Source: UBA11346 sp038060575
Lineage (GTDB): Bacteria > Planctomycetota > UBA11346
Length of the DNA stretch: 36,959 bases
Reading direction: 5' to 3'
NCBI GenBank assembly: GCA_964652775.1
Contig: CAZZAM010000039.1
Coordinates: 1 to 36,959, forward strand
Positions 35,901 to 36,959 of this stretch are shown piece after piece. Both the position numbers and the translations under genes were made by a program. Each line of letters opens with the position of its first letter. The first letter of the stretch is position 1. The notes beneath the pieces were generated by a model, which made no database searches, had not been told where the DNA came from, and saw only the letters and a list, made by a program, of their open reading frames with translations.

Positions 35901-36558
35901 AATCTGGATCTCGCAGTTGGCTCAAGCTCAGGAGCCGGCGCAGCGCGATGGGCGAACTAATGCCAAGGTAGTCACCGGCCAAGATACGGATGACCGCGCC
36001 CCCGGCTAATGCAGCAAGGATAGCCGACTCGATGAGACTCACCCCGCTGGGTTGAACGAAGGCGGCGAGTATGTCGACCTCTCGTGCACCTGGCAACTCT
36101 GGCAAAAGACGCTGGAGAAATGGGTCGTCTGGATGACCAGTACAGAGATCTGCACCGTCGGTAGGAGCGGTGAGATAGTTTCCTTTGTTGGGTATGACGT
36201 GGCGCACGCCTCCGCGCGGGTCCGGCACGTCGCCGTGCCAGCGGGGGATGACGTGCATGTGCAAGTGAGGTACAGTTTGTCCGGCCGCTGCCCCCGCGTT
36301 GAGACCAACATTCCAACCATCTGGTGAGGGCGAGAGAGTCCGCTCTAGGTGTGATTTCACCATGCTGACCAGCAACATAACCGCTGCCTGTTCCTCTGGG
36401 GATGCGTCGAACCAGGTTGCCACCTCACGCTTGGTGATGACCAGTGTATGACCGCGGGCGATCGGAAATCCGTCTGCAACCGCAAAAGCAAGGTCGTTGC
36501 TGGCGATCCAGGTCGAAGGCGGCAGTGCGGAGAAGGGACTCACGGATTTCGTTGGCAA
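32911..36558 (-). CDS. HIT / PLD / SF2 helicase / S24-peptidase fusion protein
   Basis: A 1215-residue multidomain protein. (a) HIT nucleotide-hydrolase domain, about 7-106, with the triad His98, His100, His102 in VPHLHMHVIP. (b) Phospholipase D-like nuclease part, about 155-300, with His244 and Lys246 (FHPKAW) and WVGSSNLS (259-266). (c) SF2 helicase, about 335-690: Walker A ATGMGKT (366-372), DEVHH (462-466), LTATP (487-491), QQLGRGLR (659-666). (d) A DUF3427-like or unnamed domain, about 715-930. (e) A module of unknown type, about 935-1080. (f) S24 (LexA/UmuD-like) peptidase, about 1090-1215, with Ser1119 in RGNSMEP and Lys1164. The start is TTG at 36558; no in-frame ATG or GTG precedes it, and no clear ribosome site is present. 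Role in defence or DNA-damage response is inferred. Confidence 0.88.
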   Translation of the reverse strand: MPTKSVSPFSALPPSTWIASNDLAFAVADGFPIARGHTLVITKREVATWFDASPEEQAAVMLLVSMVKSHLERTLSPSPDGWNVGLNAGAAAGQTVPHLHMHVIPRWHGDVPDPRGGVRHVIPNKGNYLTAPTDGADLCTGHPDDPFLQRLLPELPGAREVDILAAFVQPSGVSLIESAILAALAGGAVIRILAGDYLGISSPIALRRLLSLSQLRDPDWPPTAACLVAIAEVTRLHRLPTSFHPKAWRIRRDGGTTVWVGSSNLSHAALVGGVEWNLRATSSERPEAVRAVAQAFKQIWDQSTPLTADWITAYEARVPAFPVEPEAVEPEPAHEAIVPRPWQVQALARLVGLRREGFRRALAPVATGMGKTILAALDARQMQTAANNRIRVVVIAHRAEILAQAAATLRRVLGHGTDAETWCLGSSSDLSGRVVLASVQKLARPDMLERLAAGHFHYAIVDEVHHAEAPTWRRVLDRLQADFVLGLTATPERADGQDVAAIFDDVLACEAGIAAGIMEGSLVPFAYHGLADDIDYSQIPWRNGRFDDAQLESALSTSPRMERLWTTWQALPGSRTLVFCCSRRHARFACDWLRQRGVAAAAVFSGEGSDDRGAALHDLAQGRIQAVCAVDLFNEGIDVPAVDRVVMLRPTESNVIFAQQLGRGLRTAPAKSRLIVIDFVGNHRVFGWRLRHLLALAGQAGDMRSLRRLIDGESPELPPGCTLDVELAAIDLLRRLLPTGGGAVLDAYRDLRDEFGRRPLMVELRHRGYLPHTLHGQHEHWFAFLDAQGDLSEKERQIFTEHADWLRFVATTDMTRSWKMVVLRVLLDSDSLLDGGPLLEHATKARAYLLSHPVLRADLESTKEMPDHHAATIARWATWWKKWPIDHLTPWMSVADGIIHNRLRVRPELVETLLAMTAEIVDGRLADYALRRTPPSEAASFMAKVSHTKGKPILFLPSQAEKPGRPISPTEVRLPDGSMWVFRFVKIACNVAHRQGASDNQLPDLLRGWFGERAGLPGTSFQVRFTCNAGHWSVAPMQVAQTRADVTAAQVHGISGIPPGMVRERPNGQTDCTWIRVVELAAAASGFSATQEPEVMGWISQRQVPTGTELFVAQVRGNSMEPTILDGSWCLFRYPVAGSRENRILLVQHRSISDPEHGGKYTVKRYRSTKVAEGDSWRHASITLHPDNASFPTITIDPFQGDDLQVVAEFVRIIN

Positions 36559-36746
36559 AACATAAGCTAGATCAACGACAGGCCAGAGGCAGGGCGGACC
36601 AAATCAAAGCAGGAAAAATAAGTGGAAGTGAAAACGAAAAAGAAGCGAAAGCGGATGACATCGACGCGTGGTTCCATGATTTATAATATGGTTTCGAACG
36701 CGGTGTTTGGTTGGGAATCGAGGCTCCGTGCTATCTATCTGCCGCC

Positions 36747-36819
36747 GGGCTCGGGCCGAGCCCTCGCCGTCACTCGGCGCCGACTCCCCTAACGGGGACT
36801 CGCGTCCCGCTGCGCGGGA
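36747..36819. repeat. Run of four perfect GC-rich hairpins
   Basis: Four consecutive inverted repeats lie in 73 bp: 36747-36754 with 36756-36763 (8 pairs), 36765-36769 with 36775-36779 (5), 36785-36789 with 36794-36798 (5), 36805-36810 with 36814-36819 (6). CTCG-type spacers recur between them. The rest of 36559-36959 has no gene: an A/G-rich tract at 36601-36655 and an A7C7 homopolymer at 36904-36917. The role is unknown; a structured RNA, a terminator stack or a mobile-element end are options. Confidence 0.55.
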
Positions 36820-36959
36820 TGCCCTCGCTCCCCGCCGTGACCGGGCGATGGCGGTGGCACGGTGGAGGTCATGCGCGCAAGGCCGATGCCAGGTCGCCAA
36901 AACAAAAAAACCCCCCCACCAACCCGGCGGTTTAACTATTGGGCCCAGGACGGGGCATT

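Noticed and set aside
36444..36686. Small plus-strand open frame with a Glu/Lys-rich end overlapping the fusion gene start
   Set aside because: No ribosome site or homology is apparent; the charged end comes from an A/G-rich tract.
36904..36917. A7C7 homopolymer near the window end as a functional site
   Set aside because: A simple homopolymer run with no pairing partner; may equally be a slippage-prone or assembly-sensitive tract.
1..36959. CRISPR array, tRNA or rRNA genes
   Set aside because: No regularly spaced direct repeats of CRISPR type, and no cloverleaf or rRNA signature was seen on either strand.

Overview
The window reads as a chromosomal segment of a GC-rich bacterium, most likely from the PVC superphylum (Planctomycetota or Lentisphaerota-like). 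This is an inference. It rests on an EF-G of the mitochondrial-EFG1/spdEFG1 type (P-loop AHIDSGKTT), several pseudopilins and a PilNOPQ-like operon, two ECF sigma factors, and an AraC/PhyH/GH20/UroD-like cluster of a kind common in these phyla. No 16S or tRNA gene is visible to confirm it.

Layout. (1) 259-4248, minus strand: a translation cluster read infC, yfiH-like laccase-domain gene, small membrane protein, fusA. It ends in a bidirectional-type terminator next to an inverted REP-like pair. (2) 4381-5694, plus: 6-phosphogluconolactonase and an ECF-like sigma factor. (3) 5851-9778, plus: a consensus sigma-70 promoter followed by pilN, pilO, a PilP-like gene and a secretin; pilM is not in this cluster. 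(4) 9843-18828, plus: an information-processing run of prfC, ybeY, RNase E/G, rplU, an exported protein of unknown function, DNA polymerase III delta-prime and dnaB, then a second ECF sigma factor (18976-19716). (5) 25348 down to 19733, minus: three pseudopilin-type genes, one carrying five Ig-like repeats, followed by a HEAT-like membrane protein and a small helical protein. (6) 25937-31356: a divergent AraC regulator and a phytanoyl-CoA-dioxygenase/GH20 hexosaminidase/UroD-like methyltransferase operon, probably for glycan-derived substrates. (7) 31439-36959: an accessory region. It holds a scar in which an IS1380-type transposase tail abuts the 3' end of a group II intron (RT tail plus domain V), a PIN-domain toxin lacking its first catalytic Asp, and a 1215-residue HIT/PLD/SF2-helicase/S24-peptidase fusion preceded by a run of GC-rich hairpins.

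How the parts may work together: the plus-strand PilNOPQ operon supplies the inner-membrane alignment complex and outer-membrane pore, and the minus-strand pseudopilins could be substrates of such a machine. The fusion in the last 4 kb is the best candidate for a poorly described system. Its domains (nucleotide hydrolase, nuclease-like, ATP-driven DNA translocase, LexA-like self-cleaving peptidase), together with its place beside mobile-element debris, suggest genome defence or a DNA-damage response.
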